Source: Ignavibacteria bacterium
GTDB lineage: Bacteria > Bacteroidota > Ignavibacteria > SZUA-365
Direction: 5' to 3'
Length of the DNA stretch: 64,000 bases
Assembly (NCBI GenBank): GCA_016720835.1
Contig: JADKJW010000014.1
Coordinates: forward strand, 1 to 64,000
The notes below the pieces were generated by a model. It did not search any database and was not told the DNA's origin. It saw nothing but the letters and a program-made list of their open reading frames with translations. Within the stretch, counting starts at the first letter, position 1, and every line of letters begins with the position of its first letter. Shown one piece after another: positions 56,701 through 64,000 of the stretch. Position numbers and translations under genes: made by a program.

Positions 56701-57259
56701 CTTCAGCCAGTACGCGCTGGCGAACGAGCGCAGTTTCCGCGGCGAGCGCTCGCTGCGCCTGCGCACGCAGCCCGTGGCGGATATCGGCTTCCAGGCCGAC
56801 CTCGCCTTCACGAACGACAACGTCGCCTCGACGCAGGCCAGCAACCGCGCGCGGTCGCTCACCGCGACGTCCTTCGCGGGCGACCTGTCGTACCGGCCGT
56901 TTCCGCGCGTCGAGGTGGGTTTCGTGCTGGCCCTCAAATCCGCGACCGACTCCCACACCGGCACGCCGCTCGAGGCCGCGATCAACGCGCAGACGTTGCG
57001 CAGCACCGTGAGCTTCGACGGTCCCGGCCGCGTGCGCGTGGAAGTGGAACGCAGCGAAGTGGGGCTCTCCACCGCGGTGCAGAGTTTCCCCTACGAATTG
57101 ACCGACGGCAAGCCCGAAGGCCAGAGCTGGGTGCTGCGCATGAATTTCGACTACCGCATCACGAGCTTTCTGCAGGCCACGCTGTCGTACGTGGGACGGA
57201 CGGAAGGCACGCCGCAGCTGCTCAGCACCATGCGCGCCGAGGTGCGGGCGTTTTTCTGA
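53744..57259 (+). CDS. Large outer-membrane beta-barrel protein, unknown function
   Basis: A 1171-aa protein with signal peptide (ILSAIIALSLLASLCAVSRAQ), starting at a GTG at 53744. The N-terminal 400 residues have periplasmic-looking strands (GSGSLRLTTDSGAVL-type; IIVLAGTERVYVDGVEMQRGE, YASGELFFRPTRLITS, ARITVDFEY). The remaining 750 residues alternate short turns and amphipathic strands ending in a terminal Phe (RAEVRAFF), the hallmark of Bam-inserted barrels. The block GRGFTVGTNKDLSINSGF is unlike TonB receptors; no plug or TonB box is seen. Not recognised; resembles very large barrels of Chlorobiota/Ignavibacteria. Two thirds of the minus strand is also open by chance. Follows the acyltransferase. 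Confidence 0.75.
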   Translation: MHTRSHILSAIIALSLLASLCAVSRAQDAPSGSPGTGLAYRDTLEVGASDTLRLSGRFLRPGSLRLTTDSGAVLRDSIDYTVDRRSGVVRLKSTFQDTARMHGQRRLVATYIALPLTLPSEFRLRELVPRRDSARGDTMRLAMPSAPITIDNIFGAGLQKSGYIGRGFTVGTNKDLSINSGFRLQLAGKLAEDIDVVAALTDENTPIQPEGNTRTLQELDKVFIKISSPFAAATLGDFSLAYGGTEFGRYTRKVSGVLGEAYGDMGSVSASYASMKGTFRTMQFNGIDGTQGPYRLTGRNGEPRIIVLAGTERVYVDGVEMQRGETNDYVIEYASGELFFRPTRLITSAARITVDFEYADRQFVRSLFTANGTGSLFSKNLNITARYIREGDDKDSPIDADLGDADRAVLAQAGDDQRKAATSGVAYAGIDSARGIGAGQYVRVDSSIGGAPVTFYRYDPGADSATYTVSFSYVGAGNGEYTRRTLGTFVYAGPGAGDYAPVRLLPMPQLQQLANILVDATPVRELKLFGEFAASDLVRNRFSTLDAADNGGSALNAGGSWKPSLGALGDLEVGGRFRATTAHFTPIDRINDIEFSRKWDIGAAALATETIREGTLAWRPARGLRLSGGAGSYTRGLFSSQRIEGGLTSDRDTARLWLPALSYSFERIASEDRQTPGTGEWFRQRGEARYDFASAQPYIRFESENRTATSGINDTLTDASLSFRDIRPGVLFPAFWNMSLGIDLGFRSEDAFLRGAVRHQADDVYQQLTWTLRPWHDLSASTAITVRDRTFSEEFRLAGNKDLQTILTKSQIQYAPLKRAIAADLLYEVSTEKTSRLERLFLKVPFGQGNYVYTGDLNNNGVADESEFEPTRFDGEYVLITVPTDALFPVIDLRTSARLQLRPSRIIGSGSGALGDVLRAVSSESIVRVEEKSSSDKTSDIYLLHFSTFLNDSTTLRGFQTFRQDVNLFEQEQDFSLRLRYEHARGFSQYALANERSFRGERSLRLRTQPVADIGFQADLAFTNDNVASTQASNRARSLTATSFAGDLSYRPFPRVEVGFVLALKSATDSHTGTPLEAAINAQTLRSTVSFDGPGRVRVEVERSEVGLSTAVQSFPYELTDGKPEGQSWVLRMNFDYRITSFLQATLSYVGRTEGTPQLLSTMRAEVRAFF

Positions 57260-57294
57260 TTCGGATTGGAACCCGTCATCCCGAGCGAAGTCGA

Positions 57295-57392
57295 GGGATC
57301 GGATTGCGGATTTCCGATTTCGGATTTGAAGAAGGAAGTCAGAAGACAGAAGTCAGAATCCGGAATAAAGAAATCCAATCGAGAATTCGGGA
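57295..57392. repeat. Degenerate heptamer tandem repeat
   Basis: Fourteen in-phase 7-bp units: GATTGCG, GATTTCC, GATTTCG, GATTTGA (57302-57329), then AGAAGGA, AGTCAGA, AGACAGA, AGTCAGA, ATCCGGA and decaying units to 57392. It occupies the space between convergent genes at 57259 and 57448. Confidence 0.7.
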
Positions 57393-57447
57393 TGGAGCGA
57401 TCGGGATTCAACGATGAGCGGCGCAGGTACGACGATCCGGGCGATAT

Positions 57448-59151
57448 TCATTTCACGATCGTCAGTGTTGTCGCGGCACTCGCGGCTGCGCCTTGTCCCG
57501 CTGTCAGCACATAGGTACCTGCTTCGAGACCGCTCACATCCAAGACTCCGTTGTAGGGCGTGGAATCCCATGTCGCGCGCAGTTTTCCGTCCATGCTCCA
57601 CAGGGAGCATGTTGAGAACGGATGTCTCCAGCCCATAAACTGGACCGCTACTCTGTGCCGCGCGGGATTCGGATACACACGAAGCGCCGAACCCGACGGA
57701 ATTGCTCTCAGACCGCCGAAGCCGGTCACAAAGGGAGTCTGGAATTGCCAGGTGCCGCTCCAGGCGCTCCGGGCGGTGTCGTGGAGGAACGGATTCAGCG
57801 CGCGTACACGCCAGTAATACGTCGCCGCCGGCATGAGGCCACTCACGACATCTGTGACGTTGCGCACGGTGTCGTTGCGGGGCGCGGTGAAGAGCGGCGA
57901 ACGATCCGTCTGCACCGCGTAGCGATCCGCGTGCCGCACCGGCGTCCACTGCAGAGGGACGGAGGCCGCGTACATCACTTCGTTCATGTCCGGATACACG
58001 CGGCTGGGAGTATCGAGCGCGACCGCGACGGCTGCGATGGTGTCTCCTGTCGCGACGAGCGAGGGAAGGAGATCGAGGATCGCCCTGCCGAGTGGATCCG
58101 CGGGCGCCCGGAACGTGTTCGTCATCACAACCACACCGTCGTGAGTGTCGGGCACGAAGATATAATGCGAGTATGTCTTTTCCTGCCCGCCGCCGTGCGA
58201 GAGTGTGCGGTGCCCGTTCCAACTTCCGATGAAATAGCCGAGGCCGTACGCGCCTTCCGGCGAGAGCACCGTCCCCATAACATCGAGCGTCCCTGTGCTG
58301 TCGAACACGCGTCCGTCCATCATCCCCCGCATGAAGTGGCAGAGGTCGAGCACGGTGCAGACCATGCCTCCTCCCGGCACCTTGTAGAGAATGCCCGTGT
58401 TGTCGAGCGTCTGCCGCAGTGTGCCGCTCTCGTAATCGTAGCCCTTGGTTTCCTCCGGATACGGGCGCAGCCGTCCGACCTCGGGCTGCAGGTACGGCAG
58501 GGATAGACGGCGGCGGATGCGCTGCTCCAGCAGATCCTGAAAGCGCGTGCCCGCGGCCCGTTCGAGAACCGCTCCGAGCAGATTGAAGCCGAACGTGGTG
58601 TATTGGTAGGCAGTCCCGGGTTTGAAGGAAATCGATCCGTTCTTGAAAATATCGAGCGCCCCGATCGCATCGTATTCGCCGTGCGTCGTCTCGTAGCTGG
58701 CCAGCAGCGCCGAATCGTATTCGACGTAATGGCGGATGCCGGAGCGATGCGTGAGCAGATGTCCGATCTTCATCGGCCCCTGAGGCTTTGCGGGATATTC
58801 CGGCACGAGCGTGCGCACGTCCTCGTCGAGGCGCAGGCGTCCCGCCTCGGCGAGTTGCAGGGCAAGCACCGCGGTGAAGGTTTTCGCGATGGAGCCGGTG
58901 CGATAGATGGTGTATTCCGTCGCCGGGAATCGGTTGTCCAGATCCCTGTATCCGAATCCCCTCGCGTACACGATGCGTCCGGCCTTGACGATGCCGACGG
59001 AGCAGCCCACGATGCCGGCGGACTGCATGCGCTGGGTCACCGTATTCTCCACAAGCGCTGCGCTTTGCGCGTCGATGCCGATGAATTGCGCGACGGACGT
59101 CTCGGAAACAACGAGAGGAAGCAGCAGAAGCGCGACACGGAAGAAACGCAT
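57448..59151 (-). CDS. Secreted beta-lactamase-fold serine hydrolase with T9SS domain
   Basis: A 567-aa exported enzyme-like protein. ATG 59151 follows GAGGA at 6 nt and opens a signal peptide (VALLLLPLVVSETSVAQ). The class-C beta-lactamase/DD-peptidase fold has the nucleophile motif S-x-x-K in RTGSIAKTFTAVLAL. The second motif is YTT in AYQYTTFGFNLLG where Y-x-N is usual, so Asn is replaced by Thr. The third is HGGG in LSHGGGQ, in the place of KTG. A FN3-like module (LQWTPVRHADRYAVQTDRS) and a type A T9SS domain (LRVYPNPARHRVAVQF ... CSLWSMDGKLRATW) follow. Divergent, 129 nt from the next gene. Antibiotic hydrolysis is not implied. Confidence 0.85.
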   Translation of the reverse strand: MRFFRVALLLLPLVVSETSVAQFIGIDAQSAALVENTVTQRMQSAGIVGCSVGIVKAGRIVYARGFGYRDLDNRFPATEYTIYRTGSIAKTFTAVLALQLAEAGRLRLDEDVRTLVPEYPAKPQGPMKIGHLLTHRSGIRHYVEYDSALLASYETTHGEYDAIGALDIFKNGSISFKPGTAYQYTTFGFNLLGAVLERAAGTRFQDLLEQRIRRRLSLPYLQPEVGRLRPYPEETKGYDYESGTLRQTLDNTGILYKVPGGGMVCTVLDLCHFMRGMMDGRVFDSTGTLDVMGTVLSPEGAYGLGYFIGSWNGHRTLSHGGGQEKTYSHYIFVPDTHDGVVVMTNTFRAPADPLGRAILDLLPSLVATGDTIAAVAVALDTPSRVYPDMNEVMYAASVPLQWTPVRHADRYAVQTDRSPLFTAPRNDTVRNVTDVVSGLMPAATYYWRVRALNPFLHDTARSAWSGTWQFQTPFVTGFGGLRAIPSGSALRVYPNPARHRVAVQFMGWRHPFSTCSLWSMDGKLRATWDSTPYNGVLDVSGLEAGTYVLTAGQGAAASAATTLTIVK

Positions 59152-59280
59152 GGGATCCTCGCAGATGGGCAGAGACGTGAATGAAGTGATTTCCATCGGG
59201 ACACGCAAACACCGTGCGTCGCCGCTCCCGAATCGGATGCGGAAGGATATCGCACAAACTCTTCCGATATTCGCAGCACC

Positions 59281-60990
59281 ATGGCAGGCATCACCGCAAT
59301 ACTCACGAACGATCCGCAGCACCCCGCGCATGCGGCGGCGGCGGAAGCGATCGCGGCGCACAGCCTCGGCATCGCCGCGTGCAGGTCGCTCTCGATGCGC
59401 GCAGGCGACGGCCGCCTGACCGTGCTGCTGACCGTCCCCGCGCACATCCGCGCAAGCGTTGACGATGCCTCCGGCATCGCGCGCTTCGGCTCCCCCGAGT
59501 CTGCTCGCGCCGAAGAGAGGGCCGACGCCTGGGAATCCGGCCTCTACGACGGTGTCACGGTGGCCTTCGACAGGGCTGCAGACAGCGTGACAATCCGTAC
59601 CGACCGCTTCAACCGGCATCCCGTGTTTTTTGCGAAAGACGATGGGGTGGTCTTCGCGACGACGGAGCCTTCCGCATTGCTCCGCGGCGGTGTGCTCCCT
59701 TTCGAGTGGGATATGCCGAGCGTCGCGTCCGTACTTCGCTGGGGATTTCCGCTCTTCCCGGGCACCATCTATCGCGGACTGGAACAGAGCGCGGGCGCGT
59801 CACTGTACGCCCTCGATCCCGCGAACGGTCAGCGACTGCTGCGCACAGCGACCGAGACGCTGCCCGGATCGGTGCGTCTCGACGACGTGATCGACCTGTA
59901 CGCGCAGGCGCTCGAACGCGTGTTCGCCGAGCATTCCAACGCCGCCGTCGCCCTCTCGGGAGGCTGGGACACCCGCGCCACGCTCGCCGTGCTGCTGGGC
60001 CTCGGGCGCACACCGACGCTGATGACCTTCGGCGTCGAGGGGAGCACCGACCTCTCCATCGCGCGCGTCCTCGCGCGGCGCAGCGGACTGCCGCACCGCG
60101 TGCTGCTTTTCGGCGACGAGTTCGTGCACGCCATGCACGAGTACCTCGCGCGGCTCGCGCGCGCGGGAAACGGACTCGCGACTCCGATGGCCGCGCACGA
60201 GGTGCACATCAACACGGTGCTGGCGCGCGAGTTCGACACGCTGGTGGACAGCGCGGGCTGTGAATTCCGCCGCGGCTACCGCATGCGCCGGAGCATGGAC
60301 GGCGCTCCGGACGCGCATGCCGTCGCGCGCGTGTTCCTCGCATCGCACGAACGCGGTCTCTGGAACCGCGGGGTGCTGTCGGATTCCATGCTGCGCGAGG
60401 GAGGCGAAAGCGAGCGCACGCTGCTCTCGCGCTTCGACCCTTCCGCATCGAAGGACGACACCGTCGACGCCCTGTTCGGAACCTACGTGTGGAACGGGCA
60501 TTACGCGCACAGCTACAACTCGCAGGCGCACGCGATGCACTGCAGCATGCCGATGTACGATCCGGCCGTGCACGCGGCTTTCCTCGCCCTGCCGAAGGAA
60601 CAGCGCTGGGGCAAGGACTTCCAGATCCGAGCGATGAAGCGCTTCCGTCCGGAGCTCCTGCGCGTTGCGATCTCGCACAATGGCATGCGCGTGCCGCCGA
60701 CCGACGCGCTCTGGACCAAGGTCCCCGCCCTCGCGCGTCATGCTCTGGCGACGAAGCTCTCGCGAACATTCGGCATCGAGGCCGCCTGGCTCGACTCCAA
60801 GCACAGCCACCTGCGTTACGGCGAATGGACGGCCTGGATGCGCGACCACACTCCCCTCCTCGCTCCCGCCTTTCTCAGCAGGCATGCGGAGTGGTTCGCG
60901 GACGACCACGATGCCATCGTTGCCGATCCCGACGCGCTGCTGGCCGTCGAGTACATGGCGCTGATCGAGAGTGAAGCGAGTGACGACTGA
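59281..60990 (+). CDS. Asparagine-synthetase-like protein lacking the glutaminase nucleophile
   Basis: A 569-aa protein. Residues 1-180 are a degenerate class-II glutamine amidotransferase domain: it begins MAGI instead of MCGI, so the catalytic Cys2 is Ala and glutamine hydrolysis is not expected. The C-terminal ATP-pyrophosphatase part has the PP-loop ALSGGWDTRATLAV (about residue 225); usual family form is SGGLDS, so Leu is Trp and Ser is Thr. Later HIS/Tyr-rich region (YNSQAHAMHCSMPMYDP) is typical of such domains. It would use free ammonia or another nucleophile to form an amide; substrate unknown. ATG 59281. A 20-bp palindrome follows at 61039. Neighbours give no pathway hint. Confidence 0.82.
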   Translation: MAGITAILTNDPQHPAHAAAAEAIAAHSLGIAACRSLSMRAGDGRLTVLLTVPAHIRASVDDASGIARFGSPESARAEERADAWESGLYDGVTVAFDRAADSVTIRTDRFNRHPVFFAKDDGVVFATTEPSALLRGGVLPFEWDMPSVASVLRWGFPLFPGTIYRGLEQSAGASLYALDPANGQRLLRTATETLPGSVRLDDVIDLYAQALERVFAEHSNAAVALSGGWDTRATLAVLLGLGRTPTLMTFGVEGSTDLSIARVLARRSGLPHRVLLFGDEFVHAMHEYLARLARAGNGLATPMAAHEVHINTVLAREFDTLVDSAGCEFRRGYRMRRSMDGAPDAHAVARVFLASHERGLWNRGVLSDSMLREGGESERTLLSRFDPSASKDDTVDALFGTYVWNGHYAHSYNSQAHAMHCSMPMYDPAVHAAFLALPKEQRWGKDFQIRAMKRFRPELLRVAISHNGMRVPPTDALWTKVPALARHALATKLSRTFGIEAAWLDSKHSHLRYGEWTAWMRDHTPLLAPAFLSRHAEWFADDHDAIVADPDALLAVEYMALIESEASDD

Positions 60991-61038
60991 AGCAGGATCG
61001 AAACTCAGTCCGGAATCCGAAGGAAAACTCACCCGTAA

Positions 61039-61058
61039 GGCCGCACGGCCGTGCGGCC
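61039..61058 (+). terminator. Perfect 20-bp palindrome after the Asn-synthetase-like gene
   Basis: GGCCGCAC-GGCC-GTGCGGCC, 49 nt after the stop. It would form a strong hairpin, but no T-run follows, so termination is uncertain. Confidence 0.45.
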
Positions 61059-61176
61059 GGTCGACGGTCCTGAATACTGATACGAGAATCCTGTGCTGAT
61101 CGGTCAGGATTGGCGGGTGCGGATTGTCTTTGGAATGCAGGCGATCGCGCAGTCTTCATTTTGCAGGACAATGATC

Positions 61177-63023
61177 ATGACCCGGCAGGCATTTCGACGT
61201 TCAGGCACCCTCGCACTGCGCTGCTGCATGCTCGCAGTCTTGCTGCACGGGACAAGTCTCGCTCAGGCCGTGATCACGTTCAAAGGGATCGACATGTCTT
61301 TCTGGCCGAGCGTAGAGGCAAGCTTCACAGTGACTTGCGATGGGAACAACGTCCAAATCTACCCCCAGCACGTCGTCTCCTTGAAGGAAAACGGAGTGTC
61401 TGTGAAGGACTATTACATTTCCTGCCCGCAGCCTCCCTGTTTCCCCAGTTTTTCCGTGGCGACCGTATTCGATGCGAGCGCAAGTATGGCTGGAGCGTAC
61501 AGCGCCGGAGCGAAGGAAGGAGGGCACGCCTTTGTTGCCCTCAATCAAAGCGGCGGCCGGAGCGAGAGCGCGATCATCTGGTTCAATTCCACGGTCCATG
61601 TTCAACAGGCCATGACAAAGGACAAGGCCCTCCTGCATGCCGCCGTCGATTCGATTCCTGCCGAGGGCGGCTCCGCGCTGTGGGACGGCGTCTGGGCCGG
61701 CATTGAAGAATTGCATGCCCATGGGTCGGCGGGATCGCACATGCTCATACTCCTCACGGACGGCGCGGACAGTTCTTCCGCGCATTCGCTGGCAGAGGTG
61801 ATCGCTTTCGCACGAAACACCATTTTCCGAGTGTATGCGATCGGCATCGGAAGGAATGTCGACTCCGTATCGCTGCGACTCCTTTCGGATACTACCGACG
61901 GCAGGTATTTCGCTGTCGCAGATCCCGGGGATCTCCCGTCTGTGTATCGGACCATCTGCTCGGATTTCGAACGGCCGTTTGGACCGTGTACTCTCTTCTA
62001 CCAATCGACGTGTCTGGGAGACACTCTTCGTACGCTCGAACTTTCGATTTCGAATGTCTGCGGCGACAGCGCGAGCGCGTCGACGTCATTTCCGGCCCCT
62101 GGTGTTCCGATCATACAGGGACCCCGGGCGGCATGTCCGAACACGCCACTGCAGTATTCTGTGACAGATCATCCGGGAAGCTGGTACAGGTGGGAAGCAC
62201 GAGGCGGTACCATTATCCAGGGCGGAAGCAGTGCATCGGTCCTCATCGCATGGCCGCATGGGGGCGAGGGCCCGGCAGGAACGGTCATCGTGCGTGAAGA
62301 GACTGATTACTGCAGCGCAGTGGACAGTCTCCACGTCACGCGGCTGCGCTCCGCCTTTCCCGTCATCGACGCACTTGGTCCCACGCAGTTTTGTCAGGGT
62401 GACAGCGTGATTCTGGATGCCGGCGCGGGCTGGGATTATTACCGGTGGTCCACCGGCTGGCCAACCGGTGATACCACGCGCAGGATTGTCGTGAAGAAGA
62501 GCGGCTCCTTCAGTGTCGGGACTGGATGGTACGGCGGTTGCGGCGACAGGTCGCTGCCCGTCACTGTCACGGTCTTTCCGAAAGCGTATACCCCGACCAT
62601 TCTCCGCCGGGGCGACACGTTGCGCTGCGGCATGGCGGCGGTCTCGTACACGTGGATGCGCAACGGAGTTCCTCTTTCCATCGGCAATGCACGCGAGTTC
62701 GTCCTTGCGGAGACAGGGACGTACACCGTGACGATAACAAACGCGAACGGTTGCAGCAGCACCTCGCCGCCGTTCATCGTGACGACTCTTCCCGTGGAGA
62801 GAACCGAACCGATGACATGGCGATCGAATGGTACCCCCAGCCCGTGCGCGGGGATTTCACGGTGCGTTTCGGGGATGGGTATGCAGGTTCAACGCGGATC
62901 TCCATCATGGATATTCTTGGACGAACCATATTTTCAGAGACGGTCGATATCGACAATCATGGAAGGGGCCGGGAGTGATCTCCTCCTTTGGTCGAAAGCA
63001 CGGCGATGTCCCTGAGTGTGTAA
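61177..63023 (+). CDS. VWA-domain T9SS surface protein, frameshifted at the 3' end
   Basis: Signal peptide (LRCCMLAVLLHGTSLAQA); ATG 61177 has AGGA 8 nt upstream. The VWA domain has adhesion-site motifs FDASASMAG and LLTDGADSSS; Ig/PKD-like domains follow (CPNTPLQYSVTD ... GSWYRWEARGG; FCQGDSVILDAGAGWDYYRWS). The sorting domain begins in another frame near 62815 (AIEWYPQPVRGDFTVRF ... ISIMDILGRTIFSETV) and ends with a stop at 62978, 15 codons before LVESTAMSLSV in the same frame (stop 63021-63023), where the natural end should lie. The unshifted frame runs to 63015. At least two indels have hit the 3' end. Related to 34625. Confidence 0.78.
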
Positions 63024-63254
63024 ATTGGCATGAAGGAAGTTGAGGAGAGCGCACGGCGCCAGTCACGGACGCGGTGGCATTTCTCGCCACAGGATAGTTA
63101 CAAGGAGCAGAATCCGATATATGGGATGCGCCAGGCCAACGGCATGTAGTTGGCAATGGTTGAGTCATCCTTCGCAGTGAACTCCCTCTGATGAACATTT
63201 CATTGATACCCCAGCGCATTGTACAGCGCATCACTCCCATGGTGTTTGGCATTT

Positions 63255-64000
63255 ATCGACATGATGGATGGAAGGAACGACGAAGCGACGATCGTCTGGT
63301 TCAACGCGACGGTGCACACGGCCGCAAGGCATGACCACCTCCCCGATCTGCTCCATACGCGATGGATGCTCCCCTGCGAATGGCCTGACCGCGATGTGGG
63401 ACGGCGCGTATGCGGGTCTGCAGGAAATCGTCACAAGCGGTTTCGGATACCGGGCTCTCATTCTTCTCACGGATGGAGCCGATAATGCATCGACGAAGAC
63501 GACCGAGGAGGTCATGCCCTTTGCGGTCTGAAAAACCAGATTCGCGTGTACACCATCGGGCTGGGAGCGAGCATGATTCCACTGCCCTGAGGCGCCTTGC
63601 CGACACCACCGGGGCGAGGTACTTCGGGGTCGCGGATCCGGCAAACTCCCGTCGGTGTACCAGAGCCATCTACCCTGGATTTTTGGCGGCCCGGGCCCTG
63701 CCAGATCAACTATACATCCTCGAACTGCTCCGGAGCTACCTCGCTTCGCACGATTCTACATCGCGGTTTCCGATGTCTGCGACGGCTCGACCAGCAAGAA
63801 GAAAACATTCGCTGTTCCCGACTCCGCCAATCATCGTGGGCCCCGGGCGGTCTGTCGCGCCGAATGTGCTGCGTACTCCGTTCCCCATCGCCCCGGTAAC
63901 GGCGCCTTACCTCTGGGAAACGGGAACCACTGTACCCAACGGACTCAAAGGCACCATTGTCGGGAGGAATGACTCATCCGCCGTGCGGATCGTGTGGCCG
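63255..64000 (+). pseudogene. Decayed, 5'-truncated paralogue of the preceding VWA gene, running off the window
   Basis: Fragments in all three forward frames line up with the gene before it. ATIVWFNATVH matches AIIWFNSTVH. AMWDGAYAGLQEIV ... ALILLTDGADNAST matches ALWDGVWAGIEELH ... MLILLTDGADSSS. IRVYTIGLG matches FRVYAIGIG. ADTTGARYFGVADPA matches SDTTDGRYFAVADPG. GPCQINYTSSNCSG matches GPCTLFYQSTCLG. Signal peptide and first adhesion loop are absent, and frame changes occur about every 100-150 bp. It is a tandem duplicate now decaying; the right end is beyond the window. Confidence 0.75.

Noticed and set aside
53627..56956. 1109-aa minus-strand frame opposite the outer-membrane protein
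   Set aside because: Antisense shadow without domains or start signals.
57260..57300. Insertion-sequence end near CATCCCGAGCGAAG
   Set aside because: Looks like a dispersed short repeat, but no transposase, target duplication or partner end is present in the window.

Overview
The window is GC-rich bacterial chromosome, most likely from an uncultured member of the Bacteroidota/Chlorobiota assemblage (Ignavibacteria- or Kapabacteria-like). Three things point there. Many exported proteins end in type IX secretion (T9SS/Por) sorting domains of the NxPNPF type. A PorV/PorQ-family protein is encoded. Several intergenic regions carry promoters with the Bacteroidota geometry, TTG-N20-TAnnTTTG. I found no rRNA, tRNA, CRISPR array, prophage or insertion sequence.

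Layout. 1-1512: 3'-truncated secreted beta-helix protein. 1934-3760: Ycf48/BNR-repeat protein. 3958-6502: metal (Zn/Mn-type) ABC importer operon with 4-nt overlaps. 6533-8783: small membrane protein and a repeat lipoprotein. 8893-21336: two paralogous proteins that join receiver-like domains to a PEP/pyruvate-binding ATP-grasp domain. Each sits beside a glutamate dehydrogenase, and the two dehydrogenases belong to different subfamilies. Between the pairs lie an AAA/DUF4143 ATPase with operator-like arrays on both sides, an HTH remnant and a T9SS protein. 21498-23496: ferritin-like protein and two DUF1573 proteins. 23789-26580: four-subunit 2-oxoacid:ferredoxin oxidoreductase operon. 26868-36922: glycosyltransferase, degenerate response regulator, GHL15-like putative glycoside hydrolase, orphan HicB-like protein, T9SS and VWA surface proteins, DUF72 protein. 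36923-37615: eight-copy 74-bp tandem repeat. 37616-39181: DEAD-box helicase. 39558-50413: LacI regulator, TonB receptor (frameshifted), 1255-aa surface protein, PorV-like protein and CBM20-like T9SS protein (frameshifted), read as a Sus-like alpha-glucan locus without SusD. 50527-60990: second AAA/DUF4143 ATPase, homocysteine methyltransferase, PlsC-like acyltransferase, 1171-aa outer-membrane protein, secreted serine hydrolase, asparagine-synthase-like protein. 61177-64000: frameshifted VWA/T9SS gene followed by a decayed, 5'-truncated paralogue running off the end.

Functional reading. Glutamate dehydrogenases, a ferredoxin-coupled 2-oxoacid oxidoreductase and PEP-binding signalling-type proteins suggest amino-acid/2-oxoacid metabolism tied to energy state. 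The second theme is surface biology: TonB uptake, T9SS cargo and PorV. The most novel candidates are the REC-PEP-binding/GDH pairing, the LacI-TonB-1255 aa-PorV-CBM locus, and the two AAA/DUF4143 ATPases with unrelated but similarly placed inverted repeats. Several frameshifts between 42 and 64 kb are either real decay or assembly error; the sequence alone cannot decide.
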